Positions 1-8,604 of a stretch of DNA of 64,000 nt are shown in pieces; position 1 is the first letter of the stretch, and each line of letters starts with the position of its first letter. The position numbers were made by a program, and so were the translations under genes. The DNA is from Arcticibacter pallidicorallinus. Lineage in GTDB: Bacteria > Bacteroidota > Bacteroidia > Sphingobacteriales > Sphingobacteriaceae. Under the pieces are notes generated by a model. The model was not told the DNA's origin. It saw only the letters and a list, made by a program, of their open reading frames with translations, and searched no databases. Location of the stretch: contig NZ_PVTH01000001.1 in assembly GCF_003002875.1 (NCBI RefSeq), forward strand, positions 620,001-684,000, in the 5' to 3' direction.

Positions 1-299
1 TTGATGGGGCCCGGATAGTTATCATTCCAGCGCGGCACGTTGAAAATGTTAGAATCCTCATTAAAATTGAAACCTGTCGTAGCTCCAAGGTTATATGCGT
101 TAACAAATTGCTGAACTACTGTTTGCTCGGCTTCATAAAAGCCGCCGCTGGTAAGTCGCTGCGCGTTAGCGAACAATAGTGCAGGGTTGATATTCGTGAG
201 TGCGTACGGATTGGTGTTTACCTTGTCGAAGTCTTTGTCGCAACCGGACAGAGAAAACGCAATCAGAATGGTGTATGTATAATATTTTAATCTGTTCAT
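1..299 (-). CDS. SusD/RagB-like outer-membrane lipoprotein (N-terminal part, cut by window edge)
   Basis: Reading from the ATG at 299 down to base 1 gives an uninterrupted frame of about 99 residues. It starts MNRLKYYTYTILIAFSLSGC, a lipoprotein signal with an SGC lipobox, followed by DKDFDKVNTNPYALTNINP, a common opening of SusD-like nutrient-binding lipoproteins. The gene begins 11 bases after the stop of the SusC gene on the same strand, the usual susC-susD order. SusD proteins cap the SusC channel at the cell surface and bind the glycan or oligosaccharide being imported. The C-terminal part lies outside the window, so substrate and intactness cannot be judged. Confidence 0.9.
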   Translation of the reverse strand, partial: MNRLKYYTYTILIAFSLSGCDKDFDKVNTNPYALTNINPALLFANAQRLTSGGFYEAEQTVVQQFVNAYNLGATTGFNFNEDSNIFNVPRWNDNYPGPI

Positions 300-309
300 G
301 ATGCCAGTC

Positions 310-3300
310 TTAGAATTTCACATTTAGGTTTAAACCGTAGGTACGGGTGGTAGGTAGGGTCGTTTGCTCATAACCGATCCTGTTATCGCCTGATGATGCG
401 AATGCTTCAGGATCAAGATCGTCTATGTACTTTTTGAGAATCAGTACATTCCGGCAAGATGCAGATAATGTCAGTCCTTTAACAAACTTCAACCTTGTTC
501 CAATCATGTTGGAGAAATCGTAGGCCAGAGTGATATTCCTAAGCTTGATGAAATCTGCTTTGTAGATAAATGGATCAGCGATCTGAAGGTTCCGGTAATC
601 GGTATAGAACGTCTGAGGATCTACAGCCACAGTGTTCGGCGTACCGTCGGCCCTGACTCCGGGGAAGATCACTCCACCTTCACGTCCAACTAACGAAGCT
701 TTTGTATGACCCTGTCTCAATCCGTTAAGCGCCGTCGAAGAGAGGATTTTACCACCAAATTTGTAGTCAATATGAACTAACATAGTCAGGTTCTTAAAAC
801 GGAATGAGTTATTCCAGCCTCCGGTGTATTTCGGGGTTCCGGTACCGAATAGAACGTCGCTGCTGTTAGCCAAAAGACGACCGTTGTTGCCTACAACGAT
901 ATTGCCATTATCATCTCTCAGATACGTTCTGGCGGCAAGCTGGTTCAAGGGCTTACCTACTTCATACACAAGTGAGCCGATAAATTCATTACCTCCAAAT
1001 TGAGAAACGATCTGCCTGTTTACTCCAGGTGCGAGTGACAATACTTTTGAGTTGTTTAAAGCGGTGTTGAAAGATGTATTCCACTTGAAGTTTTGTGTGC
1101 TTACAGGTAATAGATCAAGTAAAACTTCCACGCCACGATTTTCCAATGAACCCAAATTCAGGGGGGTTCCGGTGTAGCCGGAGGCATTTGAAACAGGAAC
1201 TATAATAATCTGGTCGCGTGTCTGTTTATCATAGAAAGCGATATCGAAATTCACCCTGCTATCGAATGTTTTTAGTTCCAGACCTATTTCTTTCTCACTT
1301 ACACCAAAGGGCTTGATCTGCGGATTTGGGCTGTTTGCATTACGAATAGTCCCCAGGCTAATGGCGTTGAATGGATTTGCTTCAACTCCATAAGCAAGAC
1401 GGTTTGAATATGCACCGATTCCGTTTGCACTACCCACATCGGCATAAGTAGCTCTCAGCTTACCATAATTAAGCCATGAAGATCCTTTAAGTAATTCAGA
1501 GAAGATGAAACTACCACTAACTGAAGGGTATAGGTAAGAGTTGTTAGCAGGATCCAAAACAGAAAACCAGTCCTGTCTTGCTGTCACATTCAAATAAAGT
1601 AAGTTTTTATAGCCAATATCTGCGAAGGCATAAAGTGAATTAACTTGTTCCTTATAGATTCCAAAAGTTTGGTCTTTTGTTATACCATTTTCAATTGAGT
1701 AAAGATCGATAACAGTAAAGTCAGTTACATTCTGCGTTACGTTTTTATTGGTGATGGTAAATCGGTTTCCGCCGATGCTTGCGTCAACGCTGATATCCCC
1801 GAACTTATGGTTAAAGCCCAACAGGAAATCCATGTTCATTTGCTTTTCGGTACTATTGTTGACGGCATAAGCACCATTGTATCCGGCGCCCGTGCCGTTT
1901 AAAGCAGTAGAACTGCCCATGCCGGTCGGCGTGTTTCTTTCGAAGAATGGAGTAGCATAATCCATATTCACCCGTCCCTGTAAATACAGCCAGTTAAAGA
2001 AATCGTACCTAACGGTAGTTGTACCGAGGAACCGATCACGGTTGTTGCGGATAAACTGTCTTGGCATTAAGAAATAGGGGTTTATCAGCGTAGTTTGGAA
2101 ACCTGATGTCTGCCTTTCGGTAATGCCATTTTCAGCAACGGCTTTTTCTTTTAATACATCCAGAGATATTGAGTTGGCCAGCCGATAAAGGAAATTAGGA
2201 GCACCTTGCCCTTGAATACCTACTTCCGGTGGATTCTCGTTTCTCTCGTTTGTATAGTTTATGTTAACCTGGACGGATAGTTTTTCTGTGACGTTTTGAT
2301 TGACACCGAGATTGAATATTTTCTTGTGATAGTCATTGTTTGGCGATATGCCTTTGACGTCCTGGTTAGAGAATGATGTGCGGTAGCTTCCTGTGGCGTT
2401 CCCTCCTGATAATGCAATAGTATTTATAAAGGAAGTACCGGTTCTGTAGAAGTCGGTAATCCGGTTTTTCTGTGGCAAGTAGGGCCTGAGCTCTCCGTCA
2501 AATTGCACTGTTGGCACGCCGTCATATTTTTCGCCCCAACCAAACTGCCCGGTGCTTATTGCTGCTCCCTGATTGGCGGGGCGAACACCGGCCTGTCCCT
2601 GGCCATACTCATACTGAAAATCGGTGAAGTCAAGAACCTCATCAGAGGAGAAGTTGGAAGTTACCTCTACGCCAAACTGTGCGTTCTTTTTTCCTGTTTT
2701 GGTAGTGATGATAATGGCTCCGTTAGCCGCCCTGGAGCCGTATAATGCGGCCGCTGTGGCACCCTTCAGCACCGTCATGGTTTCCACGTCATCCGGGTTG
2801 ATCTGTTGCATATTGTCTCCCAGATCGAGCCCGTTGTTTCCATCAGCCCCACGAGCTCCCTGATCCATTGGCAAGCCGTTAATTACAATGAGCGGAGAGT
2901 TATTCGCGCCTGAAAATGCAGCTTGTCCCCTTAAACGGATCCGGTTTCCTCCGCCAGCACCCGATGAGGGAGGTGCAATCTCAAGCCCTGCAATCTTACC
3001 TTCGAGAGAGGTCATGACATTGGTCGTGCGATTTTGCTGAATCTCCTGCAATTTCACCGTTTCTGCAGCGTAACCTAGCTTTCTGGAGTCCTTTTTGATA
3101 CCCAGTGCTGTAACAACTACCTCGCTTAGATCTTGCGAATCTTCGCTTAGTACTACATCAATTACCGTTCTCCTGTTAACGGGAACTTCAATGCGCTTAA
3201 AGCCTACCATGTTGAAAATAAGCGTGGCATCAGGAGCAGTTTGGATACTGTACTTGCCTGTGGCACTGGTACTGGTGCCCATGTTCGAATTTTTTACCAT

Positions 3301-3456
3301 TACCGAAACGCCGATCAGTGTTTCGCCCTTCTGATCTTTTACCGTGCCTGTTACAGTTTGCGCTTCAGATACATAAGAAACCAGTAAGAAAGATAATAGA
3401 GACAATAGATGTCTACCCCGCAAGTTGCGGTAAATGCACAAAATTTTTGCAGCCAT
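310..3456 (-). CDS. SusC/RagA-family TonB-dependent outer-membrane transporter
   Basis: A 1048-residue TonB-dependent transporter that imports oligosaccharides or sugar acids with its SusD partner immediately downstream. Seen in the sequence: an N-terminal signal peptide ending near SYVSEAQ, a carboxypeptidase-regulatory-like beta-sandwich (VTGTVKDQKGETLIGVSV, about residues 35-105), then a plug domain carrying the SusC hallmark LKGATAAALYGSRAANGAI near residue 233, then a long beta-barrel ending in an aromatic/hydrophobic C-terminal strand (YGLNLNVKF). Length is typical for the family. It lies downstream of the AraC/gluconokinase pair on the same strand, separated by about 120 bp, so import of a gluconate- or aldonate-yielding substrate is possible, but that link is inferred only from position. 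Confidence 0.95.
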   Translation of the reverse strand: MAAKILCIYRNLRGRHLLSLLSFLLVSYVSEAQTVTGTVKDQKGETLIGVSVMVKNSNMGTSTSATGKYSIQTAPDATLIFNMVGFKRIEVPVNRRTVIDVVLSEDSQDLSEVVVTALGIKKDSRKLGYAAETVKLQEIQQNRTTNVMTSLEGKIAGLEIAPPSSGAGGGNRIRLRGQAAFSGANNSPLIVINGLPMDQGARGADGNNGLDLGDNMQQINPDDVETMTVLKGATAAALYGSRAANGAIIITTKTGKKNAQFGVEVTSNFSSDEVLDFTDFQYEYGQGQAGVRPANQGAAISTGQFGWGEKYDGVPTVQFDGELRPYLPQKNRITDFYRTGTSFINTIALSGGNATGSYRTSFSNQDVKGISPNNDYHKKIFNLGVNQNVTEKLSVQVNINYTNERNENPPEVGIQGQGAPNFLYRLANSISLDVLKEKAVAENGITERQTSGFQTTLINPYFLMPRQFIRNNRDRFLGTTTVRYDFFNWLYLQGRVNMDYATPFFERNTPTGMGSSTALNGTGAGYNGAYAVNNSTEKQMNMDFLLGFNHKFGDISVDASIGGNRFTITNKNVTQNVTDFTVIDLYSIENGITKDQTFGIYKEQVNSLYAFADIGYKNLLYLNVTARQDWFSVLDPANNSYLYPSVSGSFIFSELLKGSSWLNYGKLRATYADVGSANGIGAYSNRLAYGVEANPFNAISLGTIRNANSPNPQIKPFGVSEKEIGLELKTFDSRVNFDIAFYDKQTRDQIIIVPVSNASGYTGTPLNLGSLENRGVEVLLDLLPVSTQNFKWNTSFNTALNNSKVLSLAPGVNRQIVSQFGGNEFIGSLVYEVGKPLNQLAARTYLRDDNGNIVVGNNGRLLANSSDVLFGTGTPKYTGGWNNSFRFKNLTMLVHIDYKFGGKILSSTALNGLRQGHTKASLVGREGGVIFPGVRADGTPNTVAVDPQTFYTDYRNLQIADPFIYKADFIKLRNITLAYDFSNMIGTRLKFVKGLTLSASCRNVLILKKYIDDLDPEAFASSGDNRIGYEQTTLPTTRTYGLNLNVKF

Positions 3457-3578
3457 AATTCGGAAGAAAGGTTAGTTTTTAGTTTATAGTCTGTTGTCCT
3501 ATTAGTAAAAGTATAGCCTTATGTAGTATGATACTTCCAAATCTTTTCAGCGGTGGATGTTATACAAAGAAATTTGTG
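3457..3578 (-). promoter_or_regulatory. susC upstream region with a short palindrome
   Basis: This 122-bp gap between the kinase stop and the susC start contains the odd palindrome AGTATGATACT (3525-3535). No full TAnnTTTG -7 box is present on the minus strand; TACTTTTA is a 7/8 match. The region does not show the 21/30-bp half-site geometry found upstream of the 34-64 kb units. The palindrome is a possible operator, nothing stronger. Confidence 0.25.
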
Positions 3579-5105
3579 CTATGACGCATTTTCCTGTTGT
3601 AAAGCGGCGATTGCTTCAAATTCATCAGCTAATTTGACGCTGAGGCGTTCAAAAACTTTGAAATATTGATTGTATATTTTATGATTTTGCTTATTAGGCT
3701 TGTAATCAACAGGAAGGGTAACCGATTTGGCCGCTTCATCTATGTCTTTGTAAATTCCCATATTGATGGCGCTTAACAGAAAGGCTCCTTTTCCGACGCT
3801 GTTCCGCTCACTTATAATTCCTACCGGCTTATTAAATATATCCGAGATCATCTGTGCGCAAAAAGGAATGGTAGCGAAACTTCCATTCAAGGAAAGGGAC
3901 TCAATGTTGCGATGGGCTTTCATGGATTGTCCTATATTATAGATTCCGTAGATTATTCCCTCCAGGGTGGCCCTGACCAAGTGCTTGCGTTCATGACGGA
4001 TGTTGAGCCCGAAGTAAACGCCCCTGGCGTTGGCATCCCAGATTGGTGCCCTCTCCCCAAGCAGGTAAGGCAAGAATAATGCGCCGTTTGAACCTGCAGG
4101 AACTTCAGTTGCCTCCTCAATCAAACCCTCAGCTGCGAGATCCATGTTAAATCCGGTTTTCGAATCCCCGAACTGACTGTTGAACCAGTCAAAGATCAAC
4201 CCGCCATTGTTTGTCGGGCCTCCCGATATAATATGCTGATTGGTAAGTACGTAATTAAATAGCCGTTGCTTTTCGTCATGTATCGGTTTGTCGCTGACGA
4301 CCCGGAGGGCTCCGCTGTCTTCAATAGTAATGGTGGCCTTATCGCCGTCCCAGATACCGGCTCCCAGTGTGGCCATACACCCATCGCTGGAACCTACTAT
4401 GATCCGGGTGCCTGTATCTAGTTTCAGTGTGTTCAGATATTCTTTTCTCAATTTGAGATCCGAGAAAAACACTTCACAAAGTGCAGGCAGCTTATCAATG
4501 TTAATCCCCGCATAATCAAGGGATTTTTGTTCCCATTGCAGGTCGTGTATGTTAAAAAGCCCTGTGGCTGAAGCTATGCTCTGGTCGACAAGATATTCAC
4601 CTGTCAGCTGCTGTATAATATAGCTCTTAATGGAAAGGAATTTCCATGTTTTCTTGAACCTGTCGGGCAGATTGGTTCGGATCCAGGCAATCTTCACCAG
4701 AGGCGACATGGGATGTATAGGGGTTCCGGTTAGACTGTAGATCTCTTTACCCAAGGCTGAGTTCTTCAGATCTGTAGCTTCCTTCTTTCCCCGGTTGTCA
4801 GCCCAGGTGATAGCATTTCCGATGGGCACACCTTTTTTATCAACGGCAAGTAAGCTGTGCATGGAGGCTGAAAAGCAAATGCTATCTACGCGATATTTCT
4901 GAGGATGGATCTTCTCTATTAAAAGATTTTTCAACACATAAAGCATGGTAATGAACATCTGTTCCGGATCCTGCTCGCTATAGTCTTGCTCGTCGTGAAA
5001 TGTAGGATAATGCCCTTTGGCTGAATCGATCAGCGTGCCATCGATCTTAAATGCGAAAATTCTTACCGCATTTGTGCCCATTTCTATAGTAATAATGCAA
5101 TTCAT
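3579..5105 (-). CDS. gntK: FGGY-family carbohydrate kinase, gluconokinase type
   Basis: A 508-residue FGGY sugar kinase. The stretch TGTPIHPMSPLVKIAWIR, the ITWADNRG motif, GGPTNNGGLIFDWF and FLPYLLGERAPIWD are the signature set of FGGY gluconokinases of the Bacillus GntK type, which phosphorylate gluconate to 6-phosphogluconate in the cytoplasm. The catalytic Asp is present in GSSDGCMATLG. Two nucleotide-binding loops are unusual: the N-terminal DxGT motif reads IEMGTN (Asp to Glu) and the usual GTSG loop reads IEDSGALR. The gene starts 1 bp after the AraC regulator's stop codon, so the two are almost certainly co-transcribed. A related sugar-acid or pentulose substrate remains possible because of the altered loops. 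Confidence 0.85.
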   Translation of the reverse strand: MNCIITIEMGTNAVRIFAFKIDGTLIDSAKGHYPTFHDEQDYSEQDPEQMFITMLYVLKNLLIEKIHPQKYRVDSICFSASMHSLLAVDKKGVPIGNAITWADNRGKKEATDLKNSALGKEIYSLTGTPIHPMSPLVKIAWIRTNLPDRFKKTWKFLSIKSYIIQQLTGEYLVDQSIASATGLFNIHDLQWEQKSLDYAGINIDKLPALCEVFFSDLKLRKEYLNTLKLDTGTRIIVGSSDGCMATLGAGIWDGDKATITIEDSGALRVVSDKPIHDEKQRLFNYVLTNQHIISGGPTNNGGLIFDWFNSQFGDSKTGFNMDLAAEGLIEEATEVPAGSNGALFLPYLLGERAPIWDANARGVYFGLNIRHERKHLVRATLEGIIYGIYNIGQSMKAHRNIESLSLNGSFATIPFCAQMISDIFNKPVGIISERNSVGKGAFLLSAINMGIYKDIDEAAKSVTLPVDYKPNKQNHKIYNQYFKVFERLSVKLADEFEAIAALQQENAS

Positions 5106-5106
5106 A

Positions 5107-5988
5107 TTATTCAGATAGGTTCTTTTTACGGAATTGACTGGGCGTATAGCCAGTCAGCTTCTTAAAGGTTGTTGCAAAGTGTTGTGAAGAGTAGAATCCG
5201 GTGCTTAAAGCTATCTCTGTTACATTGGCGTCGCATTTCTTCAACTGTTTTATGGCCTCCGAAACTCGAATATTTATCAGATAGTTAAGCGGTGAGAATC
5301 CAGAGTAGTTTTTTACTTTCTCGGTAAATGTCGTCGTTCCCATATCCGCTATCGCGGCCATTTCCTCTACCGTCCATTGGTGGCTCAGGTCATGACGCAA
5401 AGCCTGATCAAGCTTAAGAAAGATCTGGGGAAAGTCACGGGTAGACGTGCCTTGCTTCATGATATTGCGCGTGAACTGGATAAATAATTCCGCTAACATG
5501 GCGTTGATACGCGCGTGATGACCAATCTCCCGGTTTATCAGTTCGACATATATGGCGTTAAAAAGCGCTCCCGCATCCTTGAGCTTCATAGTAGAACGAC
5601 CTGGTTGCGTATTGAGTATGTACCAGATACGCTGCATATCAGGATGCGTTATTCCGCTCCATTGACTGATCGTTGGCTTGTTGGAACTATTCGTTACCTT
5701 GATTTTTAACCAGCATAGTGTCCCCACATTGAGGATACGTTCCTGTCCTGTTAATTTCTGCCTGGGAAGAACGAGCAATACATCACCCGGATAGAGTGTG
5801 TAGTTCTGTTCTTGCACCTGCCACTCAAACTTACCTTCAACAATATAATAAACTCGTACCAGATCCGGCGCCTCCTGGTAAAATTCATCTAATTGCAAGG
5901 TGTTAATCCGCTTTAGTGCAAATTCAATCATATGCGGAAACCGTTCGAGTTCCTTTGATGTACCCTGCTGTAGTTGAAATTGGTTCAT
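5107..5988 (-). CDS. AraC-family transcriptional regulator of the kinase/aldonate genes
   Basis: A 293-residue one-component regulator. The N-terminal half is a cupin-like AraC ligand-binding fold (VYYIVEGKFEWQV, then YTLYPGDVLLVLPRQ, about residues 45-95). The C-terminal 100 residues carry the two AraC helix-turn-helices (WTVEEMAAIADMGTTTFTE and ANVTEIALSTGFYSSQHFA, ending FKKLTGYTPSQFRKKN). It is the first gene of a minus-strand unit with the gluconokinase and is divergent from the aldonate operon starting at 6154. This arrangement suggests that it senses a sugar acid and activates one or both directions, which is an inference from position. The ligand is unknown. Confidence 0.9.
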   Translation of the reverse strand: MNQFQLQQGTSKELERFPHMIEFALKRINTLQLDEFYQEAPDLVRVYYIVEGKFEWQVQEQNYTLYPGDVLLVLPRQKLTGQERILNVGTLCWLKIKVTNSSNKPTISQWSGITHPDMQRIWYILNTQPGRSTMKLKDAGALFNAIYVELINREIGHHARINAMLAELFIQFTRNIMKQGTSTRDFPQIFLKLDQALRHDLSHQWTVEEMAAIADMGTTTFTEKVKNYSGFSPLNYLINIRVSEAIKQLKKCDANVTEIALSTGFYSSQHFATTFKKLTGYTPSQFRKKNLSE

Positions 5989-6153
5989 TCAGGTTTTAAG
6001 TGGTTGCTTAGGGTTGTCAGTTGATACACAAGTTTACATAAATAGTCCAGCTGTTTTGTATAAAAATCAACGGCGAATTTTAATGGTATTGTCTGCTGTT
6101 TAATTTCCCAAACTTGCGGATACTAACTAACCACTCTAAATCTCTAGCTAGCC
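5989..6153. promoter_or_regulatory. Divergent promoter region between araC-gntK and the aldonate operon
   Basis: This 165-bp AT-rich intergenic region must hold both divergent promoters. On the minus strand, TAAACTTG (complement of 6029-6036) matches the Bacteroidota -7 consensus TAnnTTTG at 7 of 8 positions and lies about 40 bp before the araC start codon. No perfect -7 box is visible for the plus-strand operon. Confidence 0.4.
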
Positions 6154-6993
6154 ATGCATATATACCGCACACCAGATGCCATCGTTATCCATTTTATGAA
6201 CAAGTCCTATTCTTTCCCAGGGCGGGACTGGGATAGCTTTGTTAACAGACCATCGTTATATTCCCGGTTACTGGAAGAAATAAAAGAATGCCCTTCTGAT
6301 CAGCAGAGCGAACTGCAAATTCCTGAAGCTATTCTTGCTCCTCTGAACAGGCAGGAGGTATGGGCTTCTGGCGTGACCTATCTTCGCAGCCGGGAAGCGC
6401 GTATAGAAGAAGCTCAGGATGCAGCGGGAGGCGATTTTTACTCGAGGGTGTATGACGCAGAACGCCCTGAATTGTTCTTCAAATCTTCCCCCTACAGGGT
6501 GACTGGAGACGGGGGGGCAGTACGCATCCGTAAAGATTCGATGTGGAATGTTCCCGAGCCTGAGCTTACCTTGTTTATGTGCTCTGAAGGTTCTATCGAG
6601 GGATACACCATCGGAAATGATATGTCTTCCCGGGATATCGAAGGTGAAAATCCCTTGTATCTCCCACAGGCGAAGTGTTATAATGGAGCAGCCGCGATAG
6701 GTCCTTGTCTATATGTACCTGAAAATCCCATTCCTCCGGATACGAAGATTAGTCTTTCTATCAAAAGGGATGGCGTGGAACTTTTCTCAGATTGTGTATT
6801 GCTAAGTAAGATGAAACGGACCTTGAAGGAACTCGCATCCTATCTATTTCGGGAGATGTCCTTTCCGGATGGCGTGTTTTTAATGACCGGGACGGGTATA
6901 GTCCCTTCCGATGACTTTACACTTGCCCTGGGCGATCGTATCAGTATCAGCATTGAAGGAATCGGTACTTTGAATAATACAGTTACGCAATAA
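6154..6993 (+). CDS. Fumarylacetoacetase-family 2-keto-3-deoxy-sugar-acid dehydratase (KDA/KDX dehydratase type)
   Basis: A 279-residue FAH-fold enzyme. The C-terminal catalytic domain shows the acidic metal-site motifs [11 protein letters not shown] and [14 protein letters not shown], then [15 protein letters not shown], a pattern typical of 2-keto-3-deoxy-pentonate (arabinonate or xylonate) dehydratases rather than of true fumarylacetoacetases. These enzymes use Mg2+ to dehydrate the 2-keto-3-deoxy acid to alpha-ketoglutarate semialdehyde in the cytoplasm. The next gene starts 5 bp downstream and encodes the matching semialdehyde dehydrogenase, which supports the assignment. It is the first gene of the plus-strand aldonate operon. 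A related FAH activity such as diketo-acid hydrolase cannot be excluded from sequence alone. Confidence 0.82.
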   Translation: MHIYRTPDAIVIHFMNKSYSFPGRDWDSFVNRPSLYSRLLEEIKECPSDQQSELQIPEAILAPLNRQEVWASGVTYLRSREARIEEAQDAAGGDFYSRVYDAERPELFFKSSPYRVTGDGGAVRIRKDSMWNVPEPELTLFMCSEGSIEGYTIGNDMSSRDIEGENPLYLPQAKCYNGAAAIGPCLYVPENPIPPDTKISLSIKRDGVELFSDCVLLSKMKRTLKELASYLFREMSFPDGVFLMTGTGIVPSDDFTLALGDRISISIEGIGTLNNTVTQ

Positions 6994-6998
6994 AATAT

Positions 6999-8594
6999 AT
7001 GAATATCAGCCAAATCCAAGGAAAACAATTGATTGGTTATCAGGAACAGGCAGAGGGAAACGAATATTTTCATTCTGTTGACCCGGCTTCTGGCGCCTTG
7101 TCATCGATCCGATTCTATAAAGCTACTACGGCAGAAGTAAGCCAAGCTGCAAGCCTGGCAGAAAGTGCCTTTGCTATTTACCGTAAGACCTCTGGCCAGG
7201 ATAAATCAGCCTTTCTGCTTAAGATTGCTGAAGAACTGGTCAATAATAAAGCGGAGCTTGTTGAGGTCTGCATGAAGGAAACCGCATTGCCCCAGGCTCG
7301 CCTTGATGGAGAGGTAGGACGTACTGTTAATCAATTAAAGCTCTTTTCAGAGCTTCTTGCAGAGGGTTCGTGGGTTGACGCACGTATTGATACGGCAATG
7401 CCCGATAGGAGCCCGCTTCCGAAACCAGACCTGAGGTCTATGCTAATTCCGCTGGGTCCGGTCGCAATATTCGGTGCAAGTAATTTTCCCTTTGCATTCT
7501 CTGTAGCAGGAGGGGATACAGTCTCGGCTCTTGCGTCGGGTTGTCCGGTTATTTTTAAAGCCCATCCGGCCCATCCTATAACGAGCGAGCTGGTCGGTAA
7601 GGCTATCCTGAGAGCAGCAGCGGCTTGTGGTCTTCCTGAGGGTGTATTTTCCATGCTGCATGGAGACGGTCCATCAACCGGCACAGCCCTGGTTACTCAT
7701 CCATCGATCAAGGCTGTAGGATTTACGGGTTCTTATAAAGCGGGCAAGTCAATAGCAGAAGCGGCCTTTAACAGACCTCAACCTATTCCTGTATATGCTG
7801 AAGTGGGGAGTTCCAATCCGGTTTTTGTATTGCCGGGGGCATTAAAGCAGCACACAGACAAGATCGCCGCTGGTTATGTGCAATCATTAACAATGGGAGC
7901 CGGGCAATTTTGCACGAATCCCGGACTTCTTGTATATCAGGAGGATAGTTCTCCTGAAAGCAATATATTTCTATCTGCCCTGAAGGATGGCATCAGCAAA
8001 GCTACTACCCACTCTCTCCTTACCGAAGCGATAGGTATGGCCTTTTCGAAAGGGGTGGTCGAGCGTTCTGCTCATCCGGCCCTGGCTGTACTGGCAAGTA
8101 GTACAGCAGCGGAAAAACAGCCCGTGCCGACGTTGTTTTCAGCTGACCACACGGCATTCAGCGAGGATCCCTCATTGGAGGAAGAGTTGTTTGGCCCCGC
8201 GGGCATTATAGTAAATACCCCCTCCAAAGAGGATCTTTTACAACTCGCAAGAAAGCTCTCAGGACACCTGACAGCTACTATTCACGCTACTGAAGAAGAC
8301 CTCAGAGACTATAAAGACCTCTTTGATATTCTGGAGCAGAAGGTTGGCAGAATTCTCATAAATGGGTTTCCTACAGGCGTGGAGGTCAGTCATGCGATGG
8401 TTCATGGTGGACCATACCCGGCCACCAGCGACTCCCGTACCACCTCGGTAGGTACTGCTGCTATCTTCAGGTTTACAAGACCTGTATGTTATCAATCTTT
8501 TGCCGGTTTTCTGCTTCCGGATGAACTGAAAGATGAAAATCCGCTGGGTATCTGGCGCTTGGTTAATGGAAAACGTACGAATGAAATAATCTAA
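6999..8594 (+). CDS. Aldehyde dehydrogenase, alpha-ketoglutarate-semialdehyde dehydrogenase type
   Basis: A 531-residue NAD(P)-dependent aldehyde dehydrogenase. Motifs visible: GASNFPFAFSVAGGDTVSAL (cofactor and oxyanion region), VGFTGSYKAG (nucleotide-binding loop), the general base Glu268 in YAEVGSSNP, and the catalytic Cys305 in GAGQFCTNPG. The FAF-VAGGDT and AEVGSSNP wording is typical of the dehydrogenases that oxidise 2,5-dioxopentanoate (alpha-ketoglutarate semialdehyde) to 2-oxoglutarate. It lies between the FAH-type dehydratase (5 bp upstream) and the IlvD/Edd-type dehydratase (10 bp downstream), completing the three cytoplasmic steps of a Weimberg-type pathway. Cofactor preference cannot be read from the sequence. 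Confidence 0.88.
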   Translation: MNISQIQGKQLIGYQEQAEGNEYFHSVDPASGALSSIRFYKATTAEVSQAASLAESAFAIYRKTSGQDKSAFLLKIAEELVNNKAELVEVCMKETALPQARLDGEVGRTVNQLKLFSELLAEGSWVDARIDTAMPDRSPLPKPDLRSMLIPLGPVAIFGASNFPFAFSVAGGDTVSALASGCPVIFKAHPAHPITSELVGKAILRAAAACGLPEGVFSMLHGDGPSTGTALVTHPSIKAVGFTGSYKAGKSIAEAAFNRPQPIPVYAEVGSSNPVFVLPGALKQHTDKIAAGYVQSLTMGAGQFCTNPGLLVYQEDSSPESNIFLSALKDGISKATTHSLLTEAIGMAFSKGVVERSAHPALAVLASSTAAEKQPVPTLFSADHTAFSEDPSLEEELFGPAGIIVNTPSKEDLLQLARKLSGHLTATIHATEEDLRDYKDLFDILEQKVGRILINGFPTGVEVSHAMVHGGPYPATSDSRTTSVGTAAIFRFTRPVCYQSFAGFLLPDELKDENPLGIWRLVNGKRTNEII

Positions 8595-8604
8595 CCCACA
8601 AAAT

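Noticed and set aside
3515-3535. ATACTACATAAG on the minus strand upstream of the first susC, similar to the PUL half-site
   Set aside because: There is no second half-site at 21 bp with the conserved core and no -7 box at the required distance, so it is probably chance or another regulator's site.
6021-6058. Possible copy of the PUL half-site geometry upstream of the aldonate operon (TTGATACACA at 6021, 30 bp before CTGTTTTG)
   Set aside because: The -7 box is poor (T instead of A at position 2) and the sequence 21 bp upstream (from 6000) does not match the half-site consensus.
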